Assembly (NCBI GenBank): GCA_003509805.1
Contig: DOMV01000124.1
Coordinates: forward strand, 1-12,285
Source of the DNA: Planctomycetaceae bacterium
GTDB taxonomy: Bacteria; Planctomycetota; Planctomycetia; Pirellulales; Thermoguttaceae
Direction of reading: 5' to 3'
Length of the DNA stretch: 12,285 bases
Every line of letters starts with the position of its first letter. Position 1 is the stretch's first letter. Made by a program: the position numbers and the translations under genes. The notes beneath the pieces are model-generated. The model was not told where the DNA came from. It ran no database searches and saw only the letters and a list, made by a program, of their open reading frames with translations. Positions 1-6,605 of the stretch are shown piece by piece.

Positions 1-58
1 GATTGTGCGCGGGAAAAAACATGCCGTCGTTTCAGGCCGTTTACAGTATAACAGGATA
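1..58. repeat. Upstream copy of a short dispersed repeat (partner at 2022-2067)
   Basis: The first 14 bases (GATTGTGCGCGGGA) are identical to 2022-2035. After a spacer that differs in length (about 11 nt longer here), both copies continue with GCCGTTTAC, then a purine, GTAT and CAGGA. The ordered blocks make chance less likely than a lone 14-mer would. This copy starts at the window edge, so its left boundary is unknown. It lies beyond the 3' end of the bifunctional nuclease gene, whereas the other copy lies just before argS, so a common leader function is not obvious. Whether it is a genuine genomic repeat cannot be settled from two copies. Confidence 0.35.
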
Positions 59-67
59 AGAACGGCA
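14..67 (-). terminator. Weak candidate intrinsic terminator of the bifunctional nuclease gene
   Basis: On the minus strand, downstream of the nuclease stop codon, TGCCGT (plus positions 67-62) can pair with ACGGCA (27-22), followed two bases later by six T (19-14). The same left arm can also pair with AACGGC at 41-36. The loop of the U-tract-proximal hairpin is long (about 34 nt) and the stem is only 6 bp, so this is a marginal call. It overlaps the dispersed repeat, but the second repeat copy lacks the A-run, which argues against termination being the repeat's function. Confidence 0.2.
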
Positions 68-82
68 GAGAAGAGATGCGTG

Positions 83-505
83 TCATTTCCCGGGTTGTTC
101 CTGCGCGATCGCCTGCTCAAGCACGTCCTCTTCGACCAGAATGGCAAGCATGGGACGCACGGAAACGGCAATCGCGACGGCGTCGGACGGGCGTGCATCC
201 AGTTCAAGCAACTCATCGCCGCGCCGGATTCTCAGCGAAGCGAAGTAGGTTTGCTCTTCCAAACGGTGAATGGTCACATCCTGAAAAACACCGCCGAGCA
301 ATTCGACCGCACTGCAAATCAAATCATGCGTCAACGGCCTGGGCGAGTCGTAACCCTTTACACGGCGATCGATACTTGTCGCCTCGAAAATCCCGATAAT
401 AATGGGAAATTCGCGACGACCGCCGGTTTCGCGAAGAAAGATAACCTGCTGATTGTTGATCTCGCTGATGACGATGCGAGAAAGCTCCATCGGTATCAAG
501 GCCAT
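83..505 (-). CDS. Bifunctional nuclease family protein (DUF151/BFN), 140 aa
   Basis: This matches the bifunctional nuclease family (DUF151), small proteins with DNase/RNase activity in plant members; the bacterial role is poorly defined. Visible family blocks are FPIIIGIFEATSI (residues 33-45), the RPLTHDLI segment (56-63), and DARPSDAVAIAVSVRPMLAI (103-122) followed by an acidic VEEDVLEQA tail. The family homology begins right at MALIPMELSRIVI, so I chose the ATG at 505. The open frame runs on to 790, but that extension resembles no family member and is antisense to glmU. No Shine-Dalgarno is evident, and the ATG at 490 (MELSRI) is an alternative start. The 140-aa length is slightly short of the roughly 150-200 aa usual in the family, with the core domain complete. 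It is the only minus-strand gene here and is divergent from the glmU-like gene, sharing its promoter region. Confidence 0.88.
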   Translation of the reverse strand: MALIPMELSRIVISEINNQQVIFLRETGGRREFPIIIGIFEATSIDRRVKGYDSPRPLTHDLICSAVELLGGVFQDVTIHRLEEQTYFASLRIRRGDELLELDARPSDAVAIAVSVRPMLAILVEEDVLEQAIAQEQPGK

Positions 506-547
506 GGAATCACGGTGGGAAACGTTGTCGAAACGGGGGGCGCGAGA

Positions 548-576
548 TTGCCAACACGATACCTGCATTGTATAAT
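548..576 (+). promoter_or_regulatory. Sigma-70-type promoter for glmU-rnpA
   Basis: TTGCCA (548-553) and TATAAT (571-576) are separated by exactly 17 bp. That is a 5/6 match to the -35 consensus, a perfect -10 and the optimal spacing. Transcription would begin near 582-584, giving a leader of about 70 nt before the ATG at 654. The TTG codon at 585 is in frame with glmU but would be almost leaderless and adds residues foreign to the family. This is the clearest promoter in the window, predicted from sequence only. Confidence 0.65.
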
Positions 577-595
577 GCGGGGCATTGTCAAACAA
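567..595 (-). promoter_or_regulatory. Candidate divergent promoter for the bifunctional nuclease gene
   Basis: On the minus strand, TTGTTT (595-590) and TACAAT (572-567) are 17 bp apart. The -10 is a 5/6 match and the -35 only 3/6. The -10 overlaps that of the glmU promoter inside an imperfect palindrome, GCATTGTATAATGC at 565-578 (12 of 14 positions symmetric). Expected transcription start is near 560, about 55 nt before the nuclease ATG at 505. A perfect TTGACA (minus strand, 591-586) is also present but sits only 13 bp from the -10, too close for standard use. Confidence 0.35.
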
Positions 596-653
596 CCCTC
601 CCGTTGCGCCGAATCCGACTTGTGCCGAATCCCACTTGTCCCCATTGACCGCG

Positions 654-1454
654 ATGACGACACGCCTTGCCGTTGTAATGGCCGCCGGAAAAGGAACCCG
701 GATGAAATCCGACCTGCCGAAAGTGCTTTTTCCGGTTCTCGGCCGTCCGATGATCGAATATGTTCTCGATACGCTTGAAAGAGCGGGCATCGACCGCGTT
801 TTTGTCGTGGTCGGTTATCGCGGCGATCTTGTCCGGCAGGTTCTCGGCCATCGTGTCGAGGCCGCCGGGAACGGCAAAAGCACAATGAGCGTCGCATTCG
901 TCGAACAGACGGAACAACTTGGAACCGGACATGCCGTCATGATGGCACGTCCTCATTTGGCGGGACAGGCCGGTCCGACGCTGGTCGTTGCCGGGGATTG
1001 CCCGATGATCCGCGTCGATTCGGTTCGAAAAATATTCGATGCTTATGAACTCCGATCCGATTCGCCCGGCTCCGCACCACCGGCTTGTGTTCTCGGAACG
1101 GCGTACAAGGAAAATCCCTTCGGGTTGGGGCGGATTCTGCGGGATGCCGTGGGCACTTTTCTCGATATCGTCGAAGAAAAAGACGCGACCGACGACCAAA
1201 AGGCGATTCGCGAAGTCAACATGAGCTACTATCTTTTTCACACCCCGGATTTATTGCGCGCGCTGGGCGACATCAAGGCGGACAACGTTCAAAAGGAGTA
1301 TTATGTAACGGATGTGCCCGCCGTCCTGCGTCGTCTCGGCAAAACCGTATTGGCCCTTCCGGTGTTGCAGCCGATTGAGAGCCTTGGCATCAATACGGTT
1401 GAGGAATTGGAGGCCGTGGAGGCCGCGATGCGGGAAGAGGAAACGAATGAATGA
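654..1454 (+). CDS. glmU: GlmU-type UDP-N-acetylglucosamine pyrophosphorylase domain protein, 266 aa
   Basis: This is a nucleotidyltransferase expected to convert GlcNAc-1-P and UTP to UDP-GlcNAc in the cytoplasm for peptidoglycan, lipopolysaccharide or glycan synthesis. The signature loop AAGKGTRMKSDLPKVL covers residues 10-25, with the nucleotide-contacting Lys at 23. QLGTGHA is at 88-94, the metal-binding GDCPMI (D115) at 114-119, EVNMSYYLF at 187-195, and NVQKEYYVTD (metal-binding Asn211) at 211-220. It is only 266 aa: the left-handed beta-helix acetyltransferase half of classical GlmU (about 450 aa) is absent, and no downstream frame supplies it, so GlcN-1-P acetylation must be done elsewhere. 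I chose the ATG at 654 because family homology starts at MTTRLAVVMAAGKG; a TTG at 585 would add 23 unlike residues. No clear Shine-Dalgarno is visible. Its last 8 nt overlap rnpA, implying translational coupling. A related sugar-nucleotide specificity remains possible. Confidence 0.85.
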   Translation: MTTRLAVVMAAGKGTRMKSDLPKVLFPVLGRPMIEYVLDTLERAGIDRVFVVVGYRGDLVRQVLGHRVEAAGNGKSTMSVAFVEQTEQLGTGHAVMMARPHLAGQAGPTLVVAGDCPMIRVDSVRKIFDAYELRSDSPGSAPPACVLGTAYKENPFGLGRILRDAVGTFLDIVEEKDATDDQKAIREVNMSYYLFHTPDLLRALGDIKADNVQKEYYVTDVPAVLRRLGKTVLALPVLQPIESLGINTVEELEAVEAAMREEETNE

Positions 1455-1929
1455 ACGATTCCCCAAAACGCTGCGGCTGCGAAAAACATCCCAGTTCGAT
1501 CGTGTTTACAAACATCGTTGCAGCGTCGCCGACGGTTTGCTGATCGTTTATGCCATGCCGAATGATCTGGCATATTCACGACTGGGATTCGCCGTTTCCC
1601 GCAAGGTCGGCAACGCGGTCGTTCGAAATCGATGGAAACGGCTGATTCGGGAAGCGTTTCGGCGCAATCGTTCGCAGTTGCCTTCGGGACTCGATTTCAT
1701 CCTTCTCCCGAAGCGGGGGGCCGTCGACCCGACGTATGCGGAAATCCTCGCGTCGTTGATTCGATTGACGCGGAAATTGGAATATCGGTTGCGCAATGCC
1801 CGCACAGCCGTCAAGGAAACCGGAAGTTGTCCGACCGGCGCGACGGACCGGCCGGGCGTGTGTCAACGAAAACCACCCGACCCGGGTGGGCATCATGAGA
1901 AAACGGAAGCTAAACCGGAAACGCGATGA
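1447..1929 (+). CDS. rnpA: Ribonuclease P protein component, 160 aa
   Basis: This is the basic protein subunit that binds the catalytic RNase P RNA and helps it cleave 5' leaders from pre-tRNAs. The N-terminal FPKTLRLRKTSQFDRVYKHR matches the family opening. SRLGFAVSRKVGNAVVRNRW (44-63) and KRLIREAFRRNRSQLP (64-79) contain the diagnostic RNR motif, and LDFILLPKRGA closes the fold. The ATG at 1447 overlaps the glmU stop (1452-1454) by 8 nt and gives the normal N-terminus; upstream codons in this frame are a glmU shadow. The family core ends near residue 118, and about 40 residues of polar, Pro/Lys/Glu-rich tail follow, ending HEKTEAKPETR. rnpA is usually beside rpmH near the replication origin. 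Here no rpmH, yidD or yidC is adjacent and the partner is glmU. The RNA subunit gene is not in the window. Confidence 0.93.
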   Translation: MNERFPKTLRLRKTSQFDRVYKHRCSVADGLLIVYAMPNDLAYSRLGFAVSRKVGNAVVRNRWKRLIREAFRRNRSQLPSGLDFILLPKRGAVDPTYAEILASLIRLTRKLEYRLRNARTAVKETGSCPTGATDRPGVCQRKPPDPGGHHEKTEAKPETR

Positions 1930-1986
1930 AAACGAACATTCGGTCAAGTCCGCCTGCCGCACTCATGCACCCCTAACTTCTGTTTG

Positions 1987-1992
1987 TATAAT
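1987..1992 (+). promoter_or_regulatory. Candidate -10 element upstream of argS
   Basis: A perfect TATAAT stands 94 nt before the argS ATG, in the non-coding stretch after rnpA. No convincing -35 hexamer lies 16-18 bp upstream (the 17-bp position reads CATGCA), and there is no TG extension, so an activator or a different sigma preference would be needed. The leader it would produce contains the second copy of the dispersed repeat. Confidence 0.4.
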
Positions 1993-2021
1993 GACATAAA
2001 CTGATCGTTCGAGCGGCAGGC

Positions 2022-2067
2022 GATTGTGCGCGGGAGGATTGTCAAGCCGTTTACGGTATCATCAGGA
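2022..2067. repeat. Second copy of the short dispersed repeat, in the argS leader
   Basis: GATTGTGCGCGGGA (2022-2035) is identical to positions 1-14. GCCGTTTAC (2046-2054) and the following G-GTAT and CAGGA blocks match 36-55 in the same order. It lies between the candidate argS -10 (1987-1992) and the argS start (2086). A GTG inside it (2026) is in frame with argS, but the 20 residues it would add do not look like an ArgS N-terminus. Confidence 0.35.
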
Positions 2068-2085
2068 AACATTATCGCTACAAGC

Positions 2086-3990
2086 ATGATTTCAGCATAT
2101 CTTAAAACACGTTTTGCCGCCGCATTGGAAGGTCTCGCAGATGATGTTCCCGCCGCGCTGGAGCTGATCCGGCCCGGGCAAGACGCGAAATTCGGCGATT
2201 TCCAAGCGAATATGGCCATGCCGATCGGCAAAAAAACGGGAAAACCACCGCGTGAAATCGCTCAGGCAATCGTGGCGAGACTGCGGATCGACGATTTATG
2301 CAAGGAACCGGAAATCGCGGGGCCGGGCTTCATCAACCTCCGACTCCGTGAGGAAACGCTGGAGACGTTGCTCCAAAAGTGCGTCGCCGACACGGAGCGG
2401 CTCGGCGTCGCGGTCGTTGAACCGGCACATCGGCGGCGGATTCTCGTCGATTTTTCCGGGCCGAACATTGCGAAACAGATGCATGTCGGCCACATCCGCA
2501 GTACCGTCATCGGCAACGCGCTCCAGCGGATGCTCCGTTTCGCGGGGCATGAAGTGATTACGGACAATCACATCGGCGACTGGGGAACACCGTTCGGGAT
2601 GATCATCTACGGCTACCGGCATTTTCTCGACCGGACGGCGTACGAGAACAATCCGCTTGAAGAACTTGGCCGGCTCTACCGGCTCGTGCGGCGCTTGATC
2701 GATCTTGCAGGTAAACCGGCAGGTACACCATCGGCCAAACCGACGGTTTCCGACGATGCCGGCGCGGCGCCGGATACTGATTCGTCGGACCCTGATTCGT
2801 CGGACCCTGATGCATCGTCTTTCCGGGAACAATTTCAGGAATATCTCGACCGCGATATCCAGGCGGCCGTTCTCGAAGAAGTCGCCAAACTCCACCAGGG
2901 AGATACTGAAAACCGGACGCTTTGGCAGGAAATCGTCGATCACTGCCTCGTCGATATCGACCGGATGTACCGGCGGTTGAACGTTTCCTTCGATCACACG
3001 CTCGGGGAAAGTTTTTACCAGCCGATGCTTGCGCCGACCGTCGAATCGCTCTTGGAGCGCGGCATTGCCCGGGAAACCGACGGAGCGGTCGGCGTGTTCT
3101 TCGAGGGCGAGGAAGTCCCGATGTTGATCCGCAAGAAAGACGGGGCGTTTCTCTATGGAACCACGGATGTCGCGACGGTCGATTACCGAATGGAGAGATG
3201 GCAGCCGGATGCGATCCTGTATGTCGTCGATTTTCGTCAAGCGTTGCATTTTCAGCATCTTTTCGCGACGATGCGGCTCATGGGATACGGCGCGGACCGG
3301 CTCGAATTGGCCCACGTCAAATTCGGGACCGTGCTTGGCGAGGACGGAAAACCGTTCAAAACCCGGAGCGGGGACACGGTCGGTCTCGAAAGCCTGTTGG
3401 ACGAAGCCCAGGAACGGGCCCTGGCGGTCGTTCAAGCGAATCTTTCCCCGGAAAACGAGGGAAACGACCCTTCCGAAAAAGAACGATCCGAACAAGAACA
3501 CCGTGAGACGGCGCGGCGAATCGGGATTGGCGCGCTCATCTATGCGGACCTGTCGCAAAACCGGGAAAGCGACTACGTTTTCAGTTATGACAAGATGCTC
3601 GCAATGAACGGAAACACCGCGACCTACATGCAATACGCCTATGCCCGGGTCCGCGGTATTTTCCTGAAAGGAGGCGTCGACATCGACGCCCTGCGGAAAA
3701 GCGGCATCGCAATCAGGATCAGGGAACCGCAGGAACGGGCGTTGGCGCTGGAATTGCTCAGGTTCGATGAGGCCCTCGATTGGGCGCTGCGTGATTACCG
3801 CCCGAACATTTTGACCGCGTACCTGTTCGAACTGGCAAACCGGTATTCGAACTTTTTCGAGCATTGCCCGGTTCTCAAAGCCGCCGATGAAGAGACCAAA
3901 ATCAGCCGGCTCCTGCTCTGCGACTTGACGGCGCGCACGATCCGCAAGGGACTCGAACTGCTCGGAATCGAAACCGTCGAGCGGATGTAA
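2086..3990 (+). CDS. argS: Arginyl-tRNA synthetase (class I), 634 aa
   Basis: This enzyme charges tRNA-Arg with arginine using ATP in the cytoplasm. The N-terminal additional domain is visible (KFGDFQANMAMPIGKK, PPREIAQAIV). The class I ATP-binding signature reads FSGPNIAKQMHVGHIRST, with HVGH at 133-136 as the HIGH motif. GDWGTPFGM follows, and GKPFKTRSG at 421-429 stands in the degenerate KMSKS position typical of ArgS. The C-terminal DALR-type anticodon domain ends TARTIRKGLELLGIETVERM. The ATG at 2086 begins MISAYLKTRF, the expected start; the GTG at 2026 is rejected. Residues about 209-245 form a hydrophilic Pro/Ser/Asp insert with two identical DSSDP units, not expected in ArgS (usually about 550-600 aa). 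A second charged stretch lies near 455-475. No Shine-Dalgarno is visible. pheT follows after 77 nt on the same strand. Confidence 0.95.
   Translation: MISAYLKTRFAAALEGLADDVPAALELIRPGQDAKFGDFQANMAMPIGKKTGKPPREIAQAIVARLRIDDLCKEPEIAGPGFINLRLREETLETLLQKCVADTERLGVAVVEPAHRRRILVDFSGPNIAKQMHVGHIRSTVIGNALQRMLRFAGHEVITDNHIGDWGTPFGMIIYGYRHFLDRTAYENNPLEELGRLYRLVRRLIDLAGKPAGTPSAKPTVSDDAGAAPDTDSSDPDSSDPDASSFREQFQEYLDRDIQAAVLEEVAKLHQGDTENRTLWQEIVDHCLVDIDRMYRRLNVSFDHTLGESFYQPMLAPTVESLLERGIARETDGAVGVFFEGEEVPMLIRKKDGAFLYGTTDVATVDYRMERWQPDAILYVVDFRQALHFQHLFATMRLMGYGADRLELAHVKFGTVLGEDGKPFKTRSGDTVGLESLLDEAQERALAVVQANLSPENEGNDPSEKERSEQEHRETARRIGIGALIYADLSQNRESDYVFSYDKMLAMNGNTATYMQYAYARVRGIFLKGGVDIDALRKSGIAIRIREPQERALALELLRFDEALDWALRDYRPNILTAYLFELANRYSNFFEHCPVLKAADEETKISRLLLCDLTARTIRKGLELLGIETVERM
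2779..2817 (+). repeat. In-frame 15-nt tandem micro-repeat in argS
   Basis: GATTCGTCGGACCCT occurs twice, perfectly (2779-2793, 2794-2808), encoding DSSDP-DSSDP, followed by a decayed third start, GATGCATCG (2809-2817). It lies in a low-complexity stretch (residues about 209-245) between helices of the catalytic domain's connecting region. The two full units are identical at nucleotide level, which suggests a recent duplication compared with the diverged arrays in neighbouring genes. Confidence 0.9.
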
Positions 3991-4019
3991 TCCCCCTTTC
4001 TTATCCCCGCCGGGCCGGG

Positions 4020-4025
4020 TAGAAT
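4020..4025 (+). promoter_or_regulatory. Weak candidate -10 element upstream of pheT
   Basis: TAGAAT (5/6 match to TATAAT) lies 42 nt before the pheT ATG in the 77-nt argS-pheT gap. The surrounding bases (TAGAATGGGGCA) resemble those at the glmU -10 (TATAATGCGGGGCA). No good -35 is present at 16-18 bp; TTTCTT is the best at 17 bp. It could equally be chance, with pheT transcribed from the argS promoter. Confidence 0.25.
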
Positions 4026-4067
4026 GGGGCACATTGGAATTTTTTTGCCTTAAATTGTTTATTTCCC

Positions 4068-6551
4068 ATGCGTATTTCCCTTGACTGGATATCGGATTAC
4101 GTCGATTTGACCGGGCTTGATCCGAAAACGATCGCCGACCGCCTGACACTTGCGACGGCTGAGGTTGAAGAGGTCCATGAACTGCACCGTTATGTCCGCG
4201 GGGTGGTTCTCGGCAAGGTCGTCGCCTGTGAACGGCTGGACGACAAACGGACATTCTGTACCGTCGATTGCGGCTCGAAAACCTATACGACCGTCTGCGG
4301 TGCGCCGAATGCCCGGGTCGGGCTGGTCGCCCCCTTCGCTCCGGCCGGGACACGGCTTGCCGGGGATGTGACAATCGAACAAGCCGTCGTTGCCGGAAAA
4401 GTCAGTGAAGGGATTCTGTGTTCGGCCGCTGAGCTGGGCCTGAGCGCCTGGCATGAGGCTGTGTTCGAATGCCCCGCGAATACGCCGCCGGGACTTGCCT
4501 TGATCGAATTGGTTCCAGAACACGATACGTTGATTGAGATCGACAATAAAAGCCTGACGCACCGCCCGGATCTCTGGGGACATTACGGTTTCGCACGGGA
4601 ATTCGCCGCCGTGTTCGGCCGGCCTCTCAAAGCGCTTCCGCTGCACGATACGACGCCGTACGACGCCCTGCCGGTCTACCCGATCCACATCGACGATCCC
4701 GAAAACTGTCCGTGCTACGGTTGTATCGAATTCGAGGCGAACCTGCTCGAACCGGCCCCGGTTTTCATGCAACGCCGGCTTCACGCCCTCGGTCAACGGA
4801 CGTACAACATGGGAATCGATGCGACGAACTACGTCAATTGGGAAATCGCCCAGCCGACCCACGCTTTCGATGCGGACCTGATCGGCGAAATCCGGATCGG
4901 TCCCATGGGGATGAACGGAACGTTCCAGACCCTCGACGGTCAGGAACGTCGTATCCTTCCGGAAGATATGATGATTTGGGGCAGCGTGGTCACGAGTAGC
5001 GTGGTCCAGAGCGGCATGGTCCAGAGCGACATGGACAAGAGCGGCGTGGACAGACGGCTCAAACCGGTCGCGCTTGCCGGCATCATGGGCGGTTTGGAAA
5101 CCGAAGTTTCGGAAGCGACTAAAAAATTGCTGCTCGAATCGGCCAACTTCCGGGCACAACGTATCCGCAAGACGTCGACGCGATTGGATTTGCGAACCGA
5201 CGCTTCCCAACGCTATGAGAAAAGCCAGCCGCCTTCGAACGTCAAGCTCGGCATCCAGCGAATCCTGAAACTGTTCGAGGTCGCCGGAATTCCGTTCCAA
5301 GTGCTCAGTCGGCTGACGATCCAGGGCGACCTACAGGACCAGGTCCGCACCGTCGTTCTTGAGGAAGGACGGCTGGAACGGCTTTCGGGAATTTCACTTC
5401 CGCCGGAAAACGTTCTCGGAATTCTTCATGCCCTCGGTTTCCAGGCGGAATATCGTAAAGAAGGGAATCGCGGCGATCTTGTCGTCGGTGTCCCTCCTCA
5501 CCGCAGTGCGAAAGACATTGCGATTCCGGAAGATATCCTCGAAGAGGTTCTCCGTATCCACGGTTTCGGCAATATCCCGCCGGTCATGCCGGAAATGCCG
5601 CTTGCGCCGTTGTTTATCGAAAAGCATATCAAGCTGGAACATCGAGCCCGGCGTTTGCTGGCCGCGGGACATCGTTTTTTGGAAATCCATAATTACTGCT
5701 GGATGAGCGATCCGTGGTTGCAGACCCTCGGATTCGAGCCGGGCGAAACGCTTGTTTTACGAAATCCCGTGACGCCCTGGGAGACGCGGCTGCGAACGAC
5801 GCTCATCCCGAATTTGTTGGCGTTGGTCCCGAAAAACCGGCCGCACCGGGATCAATTTCGACTTTTCGAGATCGGCAAAGCCTATTTCCCGGCCGGAAAA
5901 GCCGGAAGCGAGTGCGACGAACGAACCCGCCTCTCCGGTATCAGTTTCAGGCAATCGGGCGGTTCGCCGGAAGAGCATTACCTGGAAATCAAAGCCGCGA
6001 TCGAGGATATCGGTGCGTTGTTCCACCGCCCGTTTCGTTTCGTCGCGGGAACGACGACACCCACGCCCTGGCAATCGGCGGACCATTGGGTCGAAATTCA
6101 ACAGCGGAATCCCGATGCAACCTACCACACAGTCGGGGCGATGGGCGTTCTCGACAAATCGCGAACCAAAGCGGTTTCACCGGAAGGGGGAGGGATCGTC
6201 TGGTTCGAATTGGAAATGGACAAGATCGACGGCGATCTTTTCCCCGTAATCGCCTTCAAGGAACCGGCGCGTTTTCCCGGTTCTTGGCAGGATTTCTCCC
6301 TGGTCTGGGAACTTGACCGGGGGTTCGAACAACTGGAAAAGACGCTTGACGGATTCACGCATCCGCTGCTCAAAAAACGGGAATTCCTTGTCGTCTACAA
6401 AGGAAAAGGGTTGAAACAAGGAACCGCGAGCTATTCGTTCCGCTTTTGGATCGGCGCGGATGACCATACGCTCGACGGCGGGGAACTGGACGCTTTTCAC
6501 AAAGCATTCCTCGATTTCATCAACGACAACGGCATCTCGTTGCGGGGATGA
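4068..6551 (+). CDS. pheT: Phenylalanyl-tRNA synthetase beta subunit, 827 aa
   Basis: This is the beta chain of the (alpha-beta)2 PheRS, which binds tRNA-Phe and edits misacylated Tyr. The start MRISLDWISDYVDLTGLDPK is the family N-terminus, so the ATG at 4068 is firm. The EMAP/tRNA-binding-like domain spans roughly 40-150 (VVLGKVVACERL, TVCGAPNARVGLVAP, GILCSAAELGLS). The B3/B4 editing domain follows (QRTYNMGIDATNYVNWEIAQ; PVALAGIMGG). The B5 lead-in is RLDLRTDASQRYEKSQPPSN near 373, and a catalytic-like core comes next (NPVTPWETRLRTTLIPNLL). The C-terminal ferredoxin-like anticodon-binding domain runs from about 735 (PARFPGSWQDFSLVWELDRG). Length is slightly above the usual ~790-800, explained by a pentapeptide-repeat insert at residues 305-329 immediately before PVALAGIMGG. 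pheS is not adjacent, although pheST operons are the rule in many bacteria; argS lies upstream instead. Confidence 0.95.
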   Translation: MRISLDWISDYVDLTGLDPKTIADRLTLATAEVEEVHELHRYVRGVVLGKVVACERLDDKRTFCTVDCGSKTYTTVCGAPNARVGLVAPFAPAGTRLAGDVTIEQAVVAGKVSEGILCSAAELGLSAWHEAVFECPANTPPGLALIELVPEHDTLIEIDNKSLTHRPDLWGHYGFAREFAAVFGRPLKALPLHDTTPYDALPVYPIHIDDPENCPCYGCIEFEANLLEPAPVFMQRRLHALGQRTYNMGIDATNYVNWEIAQPTHAFDADLIGEIRIGPMGMNGTFQTLDGQERRILPEDMMIWGSVVTSSVVQSGMVQSDMDKSGVDRRLKPVALAGIMGGLETEVSEATKKLLLESANFRAQRIRKTSTRLDLRTDASQRYEKSQPPSNVKLGIQRILKLFEVAGIPFQVLSRLTIQGDLQDQVRTVVLEEGRLERLSGISLPPENVLGILHALGFQAEYRKEGNRGDLVVGVPPHRSAKDIAIPEDILEEVLRIHGFGNIPPVMPEMPLAPLFIEKHIKLEHRARRLLAAGHRFLEIHNYCWMSDPWLQTLGFEPGETLVLRNPVTPWETRLRTTLIPNLLALVPKNRPHRDQFRLFEIGKAYFPAGKAGSECDERTRLSGISFRQSGGSPEEHYLEIKAAIEDIGALFHRPFRFVAGTTTPTPWQSADHWVEIQQRNPDATYHTVGAMGVLDKSRTKAVSPEGGGIVWFELEMDKIDGDLFPVIAFKEPARFPGSWQDFSLVWELDRGFEQLEKTLDGFTHPLLKKREFLVVYKGKGLKQGTASYSFRFWIGADDHTLDGGELDAFHKAFLDFINDNGISLRG
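4980..5054 (+). repeat. Five-unit 15-nt in-frame tandem repeat in pheT (pentapeptide array)
   Basis: Five consecutive 15-nt units starting at 4980, 4995, 5010, 5025 and 5040 encode GSVVT, SSVVQ, SGMVQ, SDMDK and SGVDR. The consensus is Ser-small-Val/Met-Val/Asp-polar, and the units share AGCGTGGTC or AGCGGCATGGTCCAG cores. The array falls in the loop between DMMIW and LKPVALAGIMGG of the editing domain, where family members normally have only a few residues. Divergence between units implies an older expansion than the one in argS. Confidence 0.85.
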
Positions 6552-6605
6552 GCCTCCCGGGTTTCGGATTTTTTTGAATCGACTCAACCAACTTTTATTG
6601 TTCTC

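Noticed and set aside
585..653. TTG start giving a longer GlmU-like protein
   Set aside because: The 23 extra residues have no family similarity and the codon would sit within a few bases of the predicted transcription start.
1895..1999. Small basic frame after rnpA (MRKRKLNRKRDENEH...) as a possible rpmH-like gene
   Set aside because: It overlaps the rnpA end, is only 34 codons and lacks any L34 signature; the basic start is probably coincidence.
4005..4047. CCCC...GGGG stem followed by seven T between argS and pheT as a terminator
   Set aside because: Only about 4 bp of pairing with a long loop and about 14 nt between stem and T-run; not a credible intrinsic terminator.
2296..4374. Long minus-strand open frame (692 codons) antisense to argS and the start of pheT
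   Set aside because: It mirrors the coding frame of argS, has no family features, crosses two clear genes and is explained by GC-rich codon bias.
4992..5003. 12-mer ACGAGTAGCGTG shared between the pheT array and the inverted-repeat element (11922-11933)
   Set aside because: Several exact 12-mer matches are expected by chance in a window of this size, and flanking bases do not align.
4059..5300. 413-codon minus-strand frame inside pheT
   Set aside because: Antisense shadow; its His/Asp repeats are the reverse reading of the pheT pentapeptide array.
6544..6575. Short stem near the pheT stop followed by seven T as a terminator
   Set aside because: The possible stems are 3-5 bp with bulges and overlap the stop codon; too weak to call.
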